Assembly (NCBI RefSeq): GCF_020360975.1
Contig: NW_025408668.1
Coordinates: 8,308,001 to 8,372,000, forward strand
Direction: 5' to 3'
Origin: Hirsutella rhossiliensis
Taxonomy: Eukaryota; Ascomycota; Sordariomycetes; Hypocreales; Ophiocordycipitaceae
Length of the DNA: 64,000 bases
A program made the position numbers and the translations under genes. Under the pieces are notes generated by a model. It was not told the DNA's origin, searched no databases, and was given only the letters and a program-made list of their open reading frames with translations. Below, piece by piece: positions 33,717-44,693 of this stretch; within the stretch, counting starts at the first letter, position 1, and every line of letters starts with the position of its first letter.

Positions 33717-35634
33717 TCACTCCTGGCGTCCCTGCTTGTTCTCGCCGTGCTCCTTTGTAGATGGAGAGATCATGGACTGCAGATTAGGCTGGATATCGCC
33801 GTCCGAGGTGACAAGCGCCTGTCCCATGTCCGGCTGCTGGTGCAGTAACCCAGCCGTCTCTTCGGCTTCGTCGTCGTCCAAATCGGTACCACTACCGCTG
33901 CTGCTCGACGGGGAAGGCGGGACGGGTTCGGCATGGCGTCCATGAGCGTCGACCTGCGCATCCCGGCGCATTTTGGTGATTTTGATGTAGTTGTAGGCAA
34001 TGATGGCAACCATGGTGGTGAGAAGCCCGACGACGTTGATCAGAGTAAGCTTATCTTCGAAGACGACCGAGGCGGCTGAGATGGTCACAACCTCCTTGAA
34101 GATGCCAGCAATGGAGAGCGTGACGACCGAAGTACGCTGCAGCAGAGCGAACTCGCACGCCGTCATCAAAAAGGCGATGCACCCCGGGAAGAGCAGAAAC
34201 AAGGGTGTTGTCACAACGCCCCACTCATTGCTCAGCGTCTTCAGTCCTTCCCACAGAGGGCCAAAGCCTTCGACGGGGATGGCGAGGGAGAGCAGGGTGA
34301 CGAACATGACGGGGGAAAGGTAGAAGATGCTGGAAAAGGGATTGGAAGTGGCGGGGTTGCGGAGAAGTAGGATCTGGGTGAGGCCCCAGCGAAAGCCTGA
34401 AAAGAAGGCAGCCGAGATGACGAGAACGAACCCGCCAATCTTGAACTCGACCTCGCCGAAAACCATGAGGATGATGCCCATGGTCATGGTTCCGATGATG
34501 GCCACGAGGCGCCAGGTGGGGGTTTCGAGTCGGAACAGAAATGCGAAGAGTAGGACGAAGGCCAAAGACGAGGACTTGCACATGGCTAGACGGCCGTGTC
34601 AGCCGAAGTCACGAGTCGGCGAACAAACGAGCTCCAACTTACTGTAGAAAGTGAGGCTGATGAACTTGAGGGACGCGTTACCGAGCCCAATGTCGAGGCC
34701 GGTGGCGGCACCACAAGGCCCAATACGCGTAAGATAAAACATCTTGGACATGGCCGAGCTGTTGGGTTCCGTTTCGTGTCTCGACCTGCCGCCGTCCGAG
34801 TTGTGAGCCTGCTGCGGCCTCAGGGATGGCACGAGGTAGAGAACCAGGCCGGCGAGAGCAAACTGCACAAGCATGTGCGTCGAGGTGGTGAAGAGCGGGA
34901 AGGCAAAATTGAGGCGGTTCTTGTCGAACATCCATTTGTTGTACTGTTTCGCATGCAACTGTTAGGACACGGCGGAGAGAGAGGAGGGTTGGCGGACGAG
35001 AAGTACTCACAAGAGAGATGGATAATGAAAACATGTACCACAGCAATATGAAGGCGGCATTGACCATCAGCCTCCTCATGACGTCCTTGTCGGCCTCGTG
35101 CAGCTCATCGGTCGAGATGTCCTTTTCGGGGGCAATGCGATTGTCCAGCTGCCTGTTCCTCCGGCGCTTCTTTTGCCTGCGGCTGCGGTCCTTGCTGGAC
35201 AGCCCCATTTCCTCGTCATCGTGGAGATCGTCGTCGCTGAAGCCGTCTCGAGGCGATTCGTCTTTTGCTGACCCGCCCTCGTCACCGTCTTCCCGGGCCT
35301 CGCGGGGGATGGTTATGGAGAGTCGGCCACGGTGAACGTGGGCGGCTGGGTAGGTTCCGACGGGGTTGATGAGGCTGCTCTTCCGCCGGCGGTGGCCCAC
35401 TACGGGCTCCATCTCGATGTCTTCGCCGGCGGGACCGGCCTGATGCGGGGACGGAGCGGCGGCGGAAGTCGAGGCGGCGGATCGCGATGAACCGAAGCTG
35501 GTGTCGTCGGGGAGAAGGGGGAACTGAGCGAGCGATATGGGTCGCTGGGAAGAGCCAGGGCGGGAAGTGGAAGCAGGAGGAGGAGAGGAAGAGGACGAGG
35601 GAGTGAGCAAAGGTGACCCGCCGGTGGGGGGCAT
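33717..35634 (-). CDS. Nucleotide-sugar/triose-phosphate transporter family protein (SLC35C2-like)
   Basis: Three exons, 35634-35011, 34943-34643 and 34585-33717, encode 597 residues; introns are 67 nt (CCTAAC branch) and 57 nt. The first ~190 residues are hydrophilic, Ser/Pro-rich then acidic and Arg/Lys-rich, and presumably cytosolic. A drug/metabolite-transporter fold of about ten helices follows: LMVNAAFILLWYMFSLSISL then YNKWMF, the conserved LSLTFY-type end spliced to TMCKSSSLAFVLLFAFLFRLE, and IAGIFKEVVTISAASVVFEDKLTLINVVGL. The STxR-like loops and KW motif put it in the TPT/SLC35 group; the closest known types are SLC35C2 and yeast YMD8. Location is probably Golgi or ER; the substrate is unknown. 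The acidic tail is about 90 residues. Confidence 0.85.
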
Positions 35635-37113
35635 CACGGGGATTTCATAAATAGAAGGAATCGGATGGGTCTGGAGATCTGGCAGCCAGGCAGCTTGGGC
35701 AAGGAGGAACCAACAGGGACGCTCAGTCTGGCCGACGCCGAATGGCGAAAAGAAGGGGGGTGGGGTGGAGGTGGTGTGTGCCTCTCCTGTACGGGGCACG
35801 GAGGGGTACATGATGCACAGTGTGGAGGAGCTGCGAGGGCCCAGGCACCTTGATCTGCCCGTGGGAGTTATTGGATGCCTCGAGGCACGCCCTGATTTCC
35901 AAGCCACGGCCTGAAAGCCTCTGCATCCATACGCATGCCCGTGCTAGTTCCTGGTAGGGTGAGCAGCACGCCTCGCCGACCGGGATGCGCTTCCTCGCCA
36001 TCGGCGTGCACAAACGGCGCACGGCAATTCATGGTGGCCGGCCATGTGCGCGTGCACTGTCCTTTCCGTTGGTCGCGTCTCAGCGGCGCGGTATGTGGAT
36101 GGCTCGAAAGCCCAACTGCTACTGGGCAGTTGCACGCGTCAAAGACGCGGAGAGGCGAGCTTGTACAGTACATGCTCCTACGCGCGCGCGCATGCCACCG
36201 GTCGCGGCGAGAATCGTGATGACGGGGCGCTGCTCAGTGCATCGAGGGGCGAAGTGCCTCTGCATTGCACCAGGTATCAGGTATTTGGGGGCCGCGCTGC
36301 GAACCACGGTTGGCTAGGCGAGGCGCCCGCAACGTTGGCCTCGGGATCTGTCCATGCAGCAGGAAATGACAGCGCAGCGTGGGGTTTGGAGAGAGCATTG
36401 GCGATGCAGATGAGGTGTGGGAGGAGCCGAGTCGCCAGGCCCCTTTTTCCCAATTGGCGCCTCTCGTCAGTCGTGGGCGGAGGGGTGGGGTCTAGATAGA
36501 CAGCCCTTTGCTGGCCAGACGCCGTATGACGTTCGAGACCGCCGGCCATGGACGAATCAGAGCCTCTCGCGGCCACGGCTGTTGGACTTCATGGTCAGCG
36601 CTGGCTGCGGTGGCCGACGCGGATGCCATCCGCTGCCCCGTCTCAATGACGGCTACACGGGACACACGTCCACCAGCTAGCTGTCCGGCCTGACGAAGAG
36701 GAGCAGCAGCAGAGGGGCGCTCACGTGCCACTCGCACATCTTGGTGTAACCGGTCAATTCCTGAGGGCTCGACAAGCACACGCGCCGACCAGGACAGGGG
36801 GGTCGCAATCATGAGCTAAGCTTGTCGAATTGCTGGTACATACGGCCATATCTATAAGACTACACCGGATCCCGTTCGATCTTCTGCTAGTGAAACTTAT
36901 AAGAGGCAGATTAGTAGTTGGGTCGGTGACGACCAGCGAACACCGGCTGCTGTATGTGTTCTTGATTTTATTTTTTGGCGATTTTTGCCGATTTTCTATC
37001 GAGTTTCTCCGTCCATTACGACGGGCAGTTCAAGGACGGCGATGTGTGTCTCGCAGCAGGTAGAGGTGCTTGCAGATGCGGTATTGCAGATGTGGTGGTG
37101 TGGTAAGAAAGAG
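35635..37113. other. Intergenic region between transporter gene and transposon island
   Basis: 1.5 kb without a supported gene. The last 280 bp (36830-37113) are clearly more AT-rich than the rest and may be degraded repeat DNA. A CGCGCGCGC run is at 36181-36189. Confidence 0.4.
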
Positions 37114-37115
37114 TA

Positions 37116-37160
37116 CCATGCCCCACCCCCCTTTCGGTAACACCCACCTTTCGGTAGCGC
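37116..37160. repeat. Left terminal inverted repeat (45 bp)
   Basis: It begins CCATGCCCCACCCCCCTTTC and is the exact reverse complement of 39258-39302. It contains CTTTCGGTA twice, 19 bp apart, a possible double transposase-binding site. Confidence 0.95.
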
Positions 37161-37412
37161 AATTGAAAAATTCTCCACCAAAAGTCTACCATTTGAACTA
37201 CATGAAATATGATCAGAACTTAACATTATAAACACAAAAAATATATCATTCCGTAGAGAAATGGACGCTCTTATATGTACCGGCGCTTTTTACCATTCGC
37301 CCGGATCTGGTGGTGACTGGAAGGGCTTCAGGTGCCACCTTGACTTCAATCACTGAAGCTGTCTCCACCTCTGAGACCGCCTCCTCCTCTGTGTCAGAAT
37401 TCAGCACAACGG

Positions 37413-39016
37413 CTATCTCTTGGCTTTTAATTTGGGAATGGCTTCCTCAGCCACCAAAGCTTCACTGAGAGTCATGAACCGTCTGTTCGGGTTCGGAATT
37501 GCTCTCCTCTTCTTGCCTCTCTGCAGCCGGGCCACTTCTTCCTCTAGCTTCGCGATTCTGTTGCTGTGCTCGGCAAGCGTCTGTTCTTGGGCTTCAAAGC
37601 CTCTAGCTATCACGGCGTATCGTCTCCGGGTGCCAGGAGTCTTGTTCTTTCCGAAATCGCGAATCTGGCGGCTGTTTCTTGGCGTATCATCAGAACCCAA
37701 AATGGCGCGGACTTTGGAGACGTCTCTACAATGTCCGCGTGAATTTCTGGATGCCGCAATGCCTTGGATCGTGAGATCGGCCAATTCCCAGTGACCCTCC
37801 AGCCGGACAATATATTCTTTGCCGTCATTCCAACCTCGCGCGCTTTAGCATATGCCCGTATAAAATTGACCTTATGAACAGGCGCAGAATCGGTCAAACA
37901 GGTCAATTTCTGAAGTTCTTTCCGGTAAGCTGCCTTGGAGGCATTGAATACACCGTTATCTAACGGCTGGAGGCCATGAGAGCAGTGGGCAGGAAGGTAA
38001 CAGCAATAAACGTTGTTCAAAAGCATGTGGCCATCCATGCATCCTGGTCTCGGTTAACAGTAATTCCTACAGAGGTGGATAAAGAAACGCACCGTTGCAT
38101 GACTTCCATGTCCATCTAATATGATCAGTCTAGCATCTGAGGCATCGGCTGGTCGCGTCTGGGGCAAATAGACCCTCTCAAGCCACTCAATAGCGATATG
38201 GTTGTCCGTCCATCCGTTGGGCGACGTTATGTAATGCCAGTCGGCTATTTTGCCGAATTCCGTCAAGAACCACTGTTTCTGAAGCTCTTTGCCCTTAAAG
38301 ATAATGCCAGGGTAAGGACACGGCCGTCCGCGGTGATAGCTTCAATAAATGAGGTCCAGTTGCGGGACTGTGGCCCTTTCAGAAGGGCCTTCCGTTTTGG
38401 GTCTGCACTCCCAACCACAAGACTATCCAAACCTGGCAAAAAGAGTCTGGTTAGTAAAAGTAATGAAAGACAAGCCAAATACTCACCAAAGCCAGACATA
38501 ATACCGCCTTCGTCAACATTCACGGTATTTTCTGGTTTAATCCATCCATACTCCTTTTCCTGATATCGAAGAACCAGTGAACCGCCCGAGGCGTAAAAGC
38601 ATTAAATCGGTTAGCTTCCTGACGTCTCCCACGCTTGTTCTTGATGTCCGGATGGCGATTGATGAATTTAGAGACCCAGTTGCGCCCCACTGTCCGCTCG
38701 TTGTTCAGTTGCTTTATAAGAGCCTCCACACATGCGCGGATCTGACTGTGGGAGGAGCATAGCCGAGAGACTCTTGGCGGAGGATCCAAGAAACCAAGCG
38801 AGCTTCCTGAGACTTACTCAAGAGTTGACGAGGCTGGATCTGATCAGCCAGGGCTACCTGGCCTTTGAGTCTGTCGGAAATAGACTGCTGAGGTATGTCA
38901 TACTTTTGGGCGGCGCGGTACTGCGACAAGCCGTTTTTTGTGACATCAATTATCGCATTAGCCATAATATCCTCCGTATAAATACTCCGAGGCCGCTTTA
39001 AGGTCATTTTGGTCAT
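37413..39016 (-). pseudogene. pogo-type transposase, frameshifted
   Basis: Coding blocks appear in successive frames from 39016 down. The first (39016-38714) has a psq-type helix-turn-helix (SQYRAAQKYDIPQQSISDRL). The next (38789-38520) has the CENP-B-type DNA-binding part (VGRNWVSKFINRHPDIKNKR). Then come DDE domain blocks: NVDEGG holds the first Asp, IILDGHGSHAT the second and QPLDNGVFNASKAAY the third. The last block has a coiled coil (EQTLAEHSNRIAKLEEEVARL). At least four shifts separate them. Two stretches look like genuine introns rather than damage: one after IMSGFG with GTGAGT, TACTAACC and CCAG, and one after GSHAT with GTGCGT, GTTAACC and CCAG. As it stands no full transposase can be made. 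Confidence 0.9.
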
Positions 39017-39257
39017 GTGGTGGAGGAATAACGAGAAGAATCATCGTCAGGAGGCGGAAGGAGATTAGGGGGTTGGATGGTAATTTCGCGTGCAAGGTAC
39101 GCACAGGCCGCAGACCCCTGTACAAACATTCAACCATCGAAAAGTAGAATTCAATCAATCCACTATCTACTCCAAGTGACGGCTTGTGAATATCTTCAAA
39201 GCTGGCTGGAATCCGTGTAAGTGAAATTGATGGTTTTTGGTGGGGATATTTTCTAAT

Positions 39258-39302
39258 GCGCTACCGAAAGGTGGGTGTTACCGAAAGGGGGGTGGGGCAT
39301 GG
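39258..39302. repeat. Right terminal inverted repeat (45 bp)
   Basis: Exact reverse complement of 37116-37160, ending GGGGTGGGGCATGG followed by the TA duplication. Confidence 0.95.
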
Positions 39303-39379
39303 TAACATTTTCTGGCATGGCAGAGGCTCAAGGGCTGGGTGGGTGGAACCGGCCTCGTGCCGGCATCGGGACCACGAAC

Positions 39380-39394
39380 GAACCTTGCACTGTT
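39380..39394. repeat. 15-bp direct repeat, left copy (LINE target duplication)
   Basis: GAACCTTGCACTGTT occurs here and again, exactly, at 50218-50232. On the minus strand it directly follows a (TAA)n tail, as expected for the 3' side of a non-LTR insertion. Confidence 0.85.
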
Positions 39395-39422
39395 ATTATT
39401 ATTATTAAAATACTTCGTCACG

Positions 39423-39450
39423 CCTTGCACTTTAGACCAGTGGTGCAAGG
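39423..39450. repeat. Stem-loop near the LINE 3' end
   Basis: CCTTGCAC and GTGCAAGG pair as an 8-bp stem around a 12-nt loop. It lies about 30 bp before the (TAA)n tail in minus-strand order. The stem sequence also overlaps the target-site sequence AGTGCAAGG. It could belong to the LINE 3' untranslated region or to the Helitron terminus. Confidence 0.6.
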
Positions 39451-39578
39451 CATACAATCAGCCGAAGGCTGCAAGTCTGCTGTCAACGGTAAGGCAGGCC
39501 TGAAAATTCAAGAATCTACAGTCATGCATTCATTGCGTCATCTACGTCTTGGTAGCATCAAGTGGAGTTACGTAGCCC

Positions 39579-42500
39579 CTAGCCGTTCTTATACGGATTC
39601 TGAGTGAGAACCTGCCAACTCCTAAATCTTTGGTCCCTCATCTTCATCTTGATACCCTCCGGGGGGGATGTGTATGTCAGATGATTGCGGTCGAACGGGG
39701 CATCGAGCATCAACCCCTGTAGCGTTTTTACACGCGAGACGGCCACATAACTCAAACCTGTCTGAAAGTCACGGCAGGACAGATCTGTCACGATCCTGTC
39801 TTCGGTGATGCTCTGCGACTTATGAACCGTAATGGCGTAGCATACGACCAGGGGAAACTGAGTGCGAGTGCAGAGTGTTGCTCCAACGAGGAAATCCCTT
39901 TTTACTGCCACAATCGGGACAATCTTCCTACCATCCGCGGTGGTCAGGAATGCCGGTCCGGTATATTTGTCAAACTCCATCATGATTACACACGGTTGGT
40001 CTCGGATGGGATCAGCGCCAGGTGCCCAGCCAATGTTGTGCACTGTGCCGCGAGCGCCGTTGCAGAGGCCAACTTGTTGCCAGAGGTTGCACGTCAGCAT
40101 TAAGCGGGCACCAATGCATACAGGGACCTGTTTCGCAAGGTTGCCCGCCTTGTCGTCCGGAGCAGCAGCCGCGCGGGGCCAACATTTGTAGCGATGACCT
40201 GAATGACTGGTCGGTTGAGGCGGTCAAGGTGGTAATGGTTATATTCGTTCACCCGGTCTTTCGTGGCATATACCCGTAAGGCGTTGGCGAACCTGGCGAC
40301 CTCCTGATCGTCTAGCTTTGCCTGCACGCGGCCGGAGAGAAGTTTCCAGGACTCGTGGGATAGTAGGAGCGGCCGCAGTTCTCCGAGAGCCTTGCGAAAG
40401 GACGCCTGATCATCGCCGCACTGCCGCTGAACAACGCTCAGGAAGACGGTCTTATCGAAGCGCATATAAGCGTTCCTTCCCTTGATCTCCACTCCCTGCA
40501 CCTCTTTGTCGTAGTACAGCGGTTTCTGTAGAACAGGGGGAAGCTGGAAGAAGTCGCCGACCAAAAGGATATTGAGTCCGCCAAAGAACTCCTCGTTCCG
40601 ATGCGGAAATGCCTCACGGAGACGGTCGTCGATCCAGGATAGCATACGCAGTCCCAGCATACTCTTCTCGTCAATGATTAGGTACTGAATATCCTTCAGC
40701 TTCTTCTGGAGCTGGGCCTTGTCGATGGCGGAGAGCGGCCTGAAGTCCTTGTTGATCGGGAGGTGAAGCAGCGAGTGCAAAGTAGTGCCTGATATCTGGT
40801 TCCCTGCGACACCCGTCGGTGCGGCACGCCAGACAGGTGTCACTCTCCCGCGTGTAGCGGCCTGGAGGTGCGCCGAGAGCAGGTTGATGAGATATGACTT
40901 GCCTGTGCCACCGCCACCATCGACATGGAGTAACAACTGGGAACGGTCTTGGGCGAGAAAGTGGCCCATCACCGTGTCATACACGATGCGCTGCTCCGGA
41001 TTCAGGGCATCGCGTGCTTCCAGAGGCTGGTGCTCCACATCAAGGAAAGGAGCTTTCCGCCTTGCGTTGCTCCCAGTAGTTGCCGCTGAGAATATCCTCG
41101 TTGGTATATCGTCCCACGTGAGGAGCCCAGTCATAATTCACGTCGATATTTCGCCGGCCAAGTACGTCGATGTCCTCTTCCTCCAGCGGCCGGTCTGGCA
41201 GCATGCGGGCGAGCTCATGCCAGTCCTCCTCTGCGATGGGCTCGTCATGGACCTCCTGCTCAAACTCATCGTCCTCCGCCTGGAGCTCGTTTGTTCCCAC
41301 CTCCCCGTAATGGTCGTCCTCATGGAAATGGTGTCGCTGCCGACAACACCGGTACGCCGCAACAAAGGACTCAAACCGCTGCCCGTCCACAGCAAGCAAC
41401 TCCTCCGGAGCGCGATGCGGATGGGCCATCATCAACTTGACGCGGCAGAAGTCATGAAACTGGGTTGAGGTTTCCACTGGCCTATACCGAGGACAGTAGG
41501 ACAGAACCCTCTTCTTCGCGTTCGCACCGAGTCTCCTCCATGTCTTGAGATTGTACGACTGCAGGTACTCGAGATAAGTAATACTCTCATGCTGGTCATT
41601 TCTCTGCAGATATTTCCGGTAGCTGCCGACAGCCTCACTGACATCATCATCGACGCGGTACGACCGCGCATGCTGCTCCAACGGGCGGCAGTCGACGTAC
41701 ACAACCACCCGAGTCCCTTCCTGCAGAGGGATATTGAGTAGCAAGTGGGAGATTTCCTGCGCTGAATAATCTCTCTCGCAATCAGCTTGTTCATGAGGCG
41801 AGAGGAGAAGGACAACAGAGGTTGGTGGTGTGCTGTATGCGGCAAAATCTGATCCGCAAGCCTGCAGTAAGGCTCTGTCTTCTTCTCCGATTTGCTGCAA
41901 TACTTGGCAGCGTATGTAATGACTGCTTGCAAGCTGGTGCATGGAGATATGTCAATGTTGGCCAACCATCCCAGAATGATGGCAGGATTGAAATGGTTCA
42001 TGAGGCTGTCGTTGCGGGCCGCCTCGAAGATGTAGTACGACCTGCCTTCCTTCCTGATGACCGCGGCCAGCTCTCTCAAGGCACGGGGGAAGTCGAAACG
42101 ACACTCCCTTTCCGGATTCGCCACGTTGGCCGCCTCAATGTCGCCAGCAGCTCCTTCCATGTCCCTCGCGAGGTCACCGCTTCCCTTTCTGACTCGCAAG
42201 CGGTACGTGGTATTGCATCTGTGGCGCTGGCAGCGGTTGACGATTTGCGAGAGCCGCAGGAATGTCATCTCCACGCCCAGCGGATCCACGCTCAGCGGAT
42301 TGCCCTCCCCCTGAGGCACAGTCCTACGGGGCTCCGGGTTCACGGCCGTGACGTGGAAGCCCCATACGCGTGCAAACATGTCACGAGCAGCTTCGTCCTC
42401 CATGTCGGCGGCTGGGCCCTCCTGCATCCAGTACAGACCGTGGTTGTGCGGACTGCCACGGCCTTGCCATTCATATCGATCCCAGTAATCCGTGACGTTG

Positions 42501-43908
42501 AACTTTTTCCGCAACACGATATCTCGAAAGAAGCAGTATCGGCGGTAGAAGTGGAAAGCAGCAATGTGAGGGTTCTGACGCAATAAGTACCGCGACAATG
42601 CCATCCTTTCCGGCTCGGACGCGCGCAGCCATTCTCCATATCGGGGCATGTGTTGGTAGAGGCTCCGCCAGTGCAAATCGGCTGGGCTAAATGTGATAAA
42701 TGCGCCAGGACAGCCCAGGCTGTACGCATACGCCTCGAGGTCCTGCCTCTTTCTGTTCCAAAAGGGGCGCGTACCGCGAATCGACACCGCATGCCTTGTG
42801 ATTGAGTTTATCAGCGCCTGCGCCTCGGGATCCTCGCTGTGTTCGAGCGCCTGAATAAGCTGCTCTCGCGTGAGCGCTTCACGGGTGCCATCATGTTGCT
42901 TCACGAAGAACTTCGACCGCGCACGTGCTTGGGACCGCATCAGGGTATTGAATGCGACAAAACGGAAGGTTGGGTGCCGCGCAAAACGCCCGTCGTGCCA
43001 CCGCATCGCGTGCTCGATGTAATCCTTGTAATCTATCGACCGCAAGCGAGGCTCGACAAAGTCGGCTCTCCCGTCTGGGAAGAGGCATGGGAATGCCAAT
43101 GAGAGCAGGGCATGAGAGCGATTGAACTCATTGATCGGCGTATGCCGTATATTCGGGAGCCGCAGCTGCTGGTGCCGCGCCCGCTCTTGGGAGCCTGTGG
43201 CAAGAGGAAGACTTGCCTCCGGTTCTGGCTCGCCCACGAGAATAGACCGCAGAGCATCGAGCTCCGTGTCCTTGGTCAACAGGTCCGGTACCGCAGCCGC
43301 GTCCTCTAGGTCAGGCTCCGCCTCCTGATCTTCCTCCTCCGGTCTTACATCGGCAGCCTCCACCTGGCTTTGGGAATGGCGTCCACCACATTGCCGTCCT
43401 CGGGCAGTTGGCTCAGTCGCTCGTTGTCGATGACGATGCATCGGTATCCAGGATGGTGATGGCGGAGGTAGTCAAGCCATATCATAACCGCCTGGCGGCG
43501 CACACGGAACTGACGGGTAAATTGCCGGCTTAGATTGGCGTGTGATGACGTGTTGGCAGGACGCAGCAACACCGTGTTTAACTCCCGTGGCAGAAGTGGG
43601 AGCTGGTTGTACACCAAGCCAACCTCACGAAGAAAGTGAACGACATGCCCCCGATACTTGTACTGCTGCCCTCGCACCAGCATGATGTTCACATGGACGT
43701 GGACGCGAGCGATCAATGACTCTTCTGTAGGCGTGAGCTCAGGCAATCGTGTCGGTACGGGACCAAAGTCAAGTTGATTTTCGGCAGAGAAGAAATAAGG
43801 CTCGTCAGAGCCGCGCTTCTCATCCTTTCGATAGCAACGCGAGCAAATGCCGTCATAATCAATTCCCATCTGAAACCAACACTCGCGACATCGGCTGCAG
43901 TATTCCAT
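39579..43908 (-). mobile_element. Helitron coding body inside the LINE 3' region
   Basis: Coordinates are the coding remnants; the true ends lie somewhere between about 39472 and 44229 and I could not fix them (TC start and CTRR end not unambiguous). Minus-strand fragments in order give an N-terminal Cys-rich domain, a Rep domain and a Pif1-type helicase, the standard Helitron arrangement. As LINE coding sequence lies to the right and the LINE tail and target repeat to the left, the Helitron appears to have inserted into the LINE. Confidence 0.85.
39579..43908 (-). pseudogene. Helitron Rep/helicase gene, frameshifted into five blocks
   Basis: Blocks are 43908-43345, 43441-41432, 41942-41040, 41134-40100 and 40100-39579, each in a new frame. 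The first has CxxC pairs (YCSRCRECWF, GICSRCYRKD). The second holds the rolling-circle Rep signature: a two-histidine motif in GRGSPHNHGLYW and a two-tyrosine motif in TYAAKYCSKSE. The fourth is a Pif1-like SF1 helicase with Walker A GGGGTGKSYLI, DEKS (Walker B-like) and QLPPV. The fifth carries YAITVHKSQSIT and YVAVSRV helicase motifs. All catalytic motifs remain readable, so the four frame changes look recent or could partly be sequence errors. Confidence 0.88.
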
Positions 43909-44229
43909 CTAATCATTGTCAAGTTTGGTCTCCTCGCCACAGCGAATGCATACGATGGAAACCACGCCACCTTGAGACCCTCGATGAGGCATAGGGTTCA
44001 CTGCGGTTGAAAGCAGCTGCGTACGATGGGTTTGTTGGCGACCCGCGATGCTCAGAGTAGCTCTGTGACATTCAGGGGCAAGTGCAAAATTGGACCCACT
44101 TTTAGAAGGCCATCATCCAGTTGAGTTACGTTTTAGAAACCATACAACCAATCAGATGTCAGAAAACTTAACTGATCCCTGCTGCACCAAACCCTCATAT
44201 TTGGGAAAACTTATTCGATTAATGTAAAG

Positions 44230-44299
44230 TCAGCCTACGGCTGAATTATTGTATTTTCCGTCCAGCGACCTTTAGGTCGCTCAGGTCCCCGAGACGGGG
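44230..44299. repeat. Three consecutive stem-loops in the LINE 3' untranslated region
   Basis: Stems are TCAGCC/GGCTGA (44230-44244, loop TAC), AGCGACC/GGTCGCT (44264-44281, loop TTTA) and CCCCG/CGGGG (44287-44299, loop AGA). All are perfect. They lie after ORF2 in minus-strand order and could form RNA structure recognised by the reverse transcriptase (inference). A similar CAGCC/GGCTG stem, loop GAA, occurs at 39459-39471. Confidence 0.7.
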
Positions 44300-44693
44300 C
44301 ACAGGACGTGCTGAGCTGCTGGAAGTCTACTATCGCGGAGTAGGCCCACAATACGCGAAACGAAACGAGTACCAATCCGCGTCTTCTGCCCCTTCCACAG
44401 AACGTAAACAATCCACCATTCAGCATTTCATCGGCTCAAAGGCGCTTCTTTGCTCAGCCTGCTGCCCGTCAGCGGGACGTTCAGGCGCGACAGCCATGTC
44501 TTTCGTTTTGGCCTCACAGGGCCGGTTCCGAGAGCACCCTCCGCCCGGCCGAGTCGGGTAAGAGAAAATGGGTGTGTGTGCAAACAAAGGGAAGGAAGGA
44601 GGAAAGCGGTTGCTGCCGCCTAGTGGCGAGGGCAGATCGTTCCAAAGAACGAGCTTGCCTTCGCCACCTTGACGAACTGGTCGAAGTCTCTGC

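Larger units (their letters stand above)
37116..39302 (-). mobile_element. pogo/Fot-like DNA transposon, complete ends, broken transposase
   Basis: This 2187-bp element is bounded by 45-bp inverted repeats that match at every position, each flanked by TA (37114-37115 and 39303-39304), the target duplication typical of Tc1/mariner/pogo elements. Internal sequence on the minus strand codes for a DDE transposase in several frames. The element is more AT-rich than neighbouring genes. Perfect ends combined with a broken transposase suggest a recent insertion or mobilisation in trans by an intact relative elsewhere. Confidence 0.93.

Noticed and set aside
39392..39431. Short insertion of 31 bp flanked by 9-bp CCTTGCACT repeats
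   Set aside because: The 15-bp repeat with 50218-50232 is longer and sits precisely at the LINE 5' side, so it explains the tail better; the 9-bp match is kept only as a microhomology observation.
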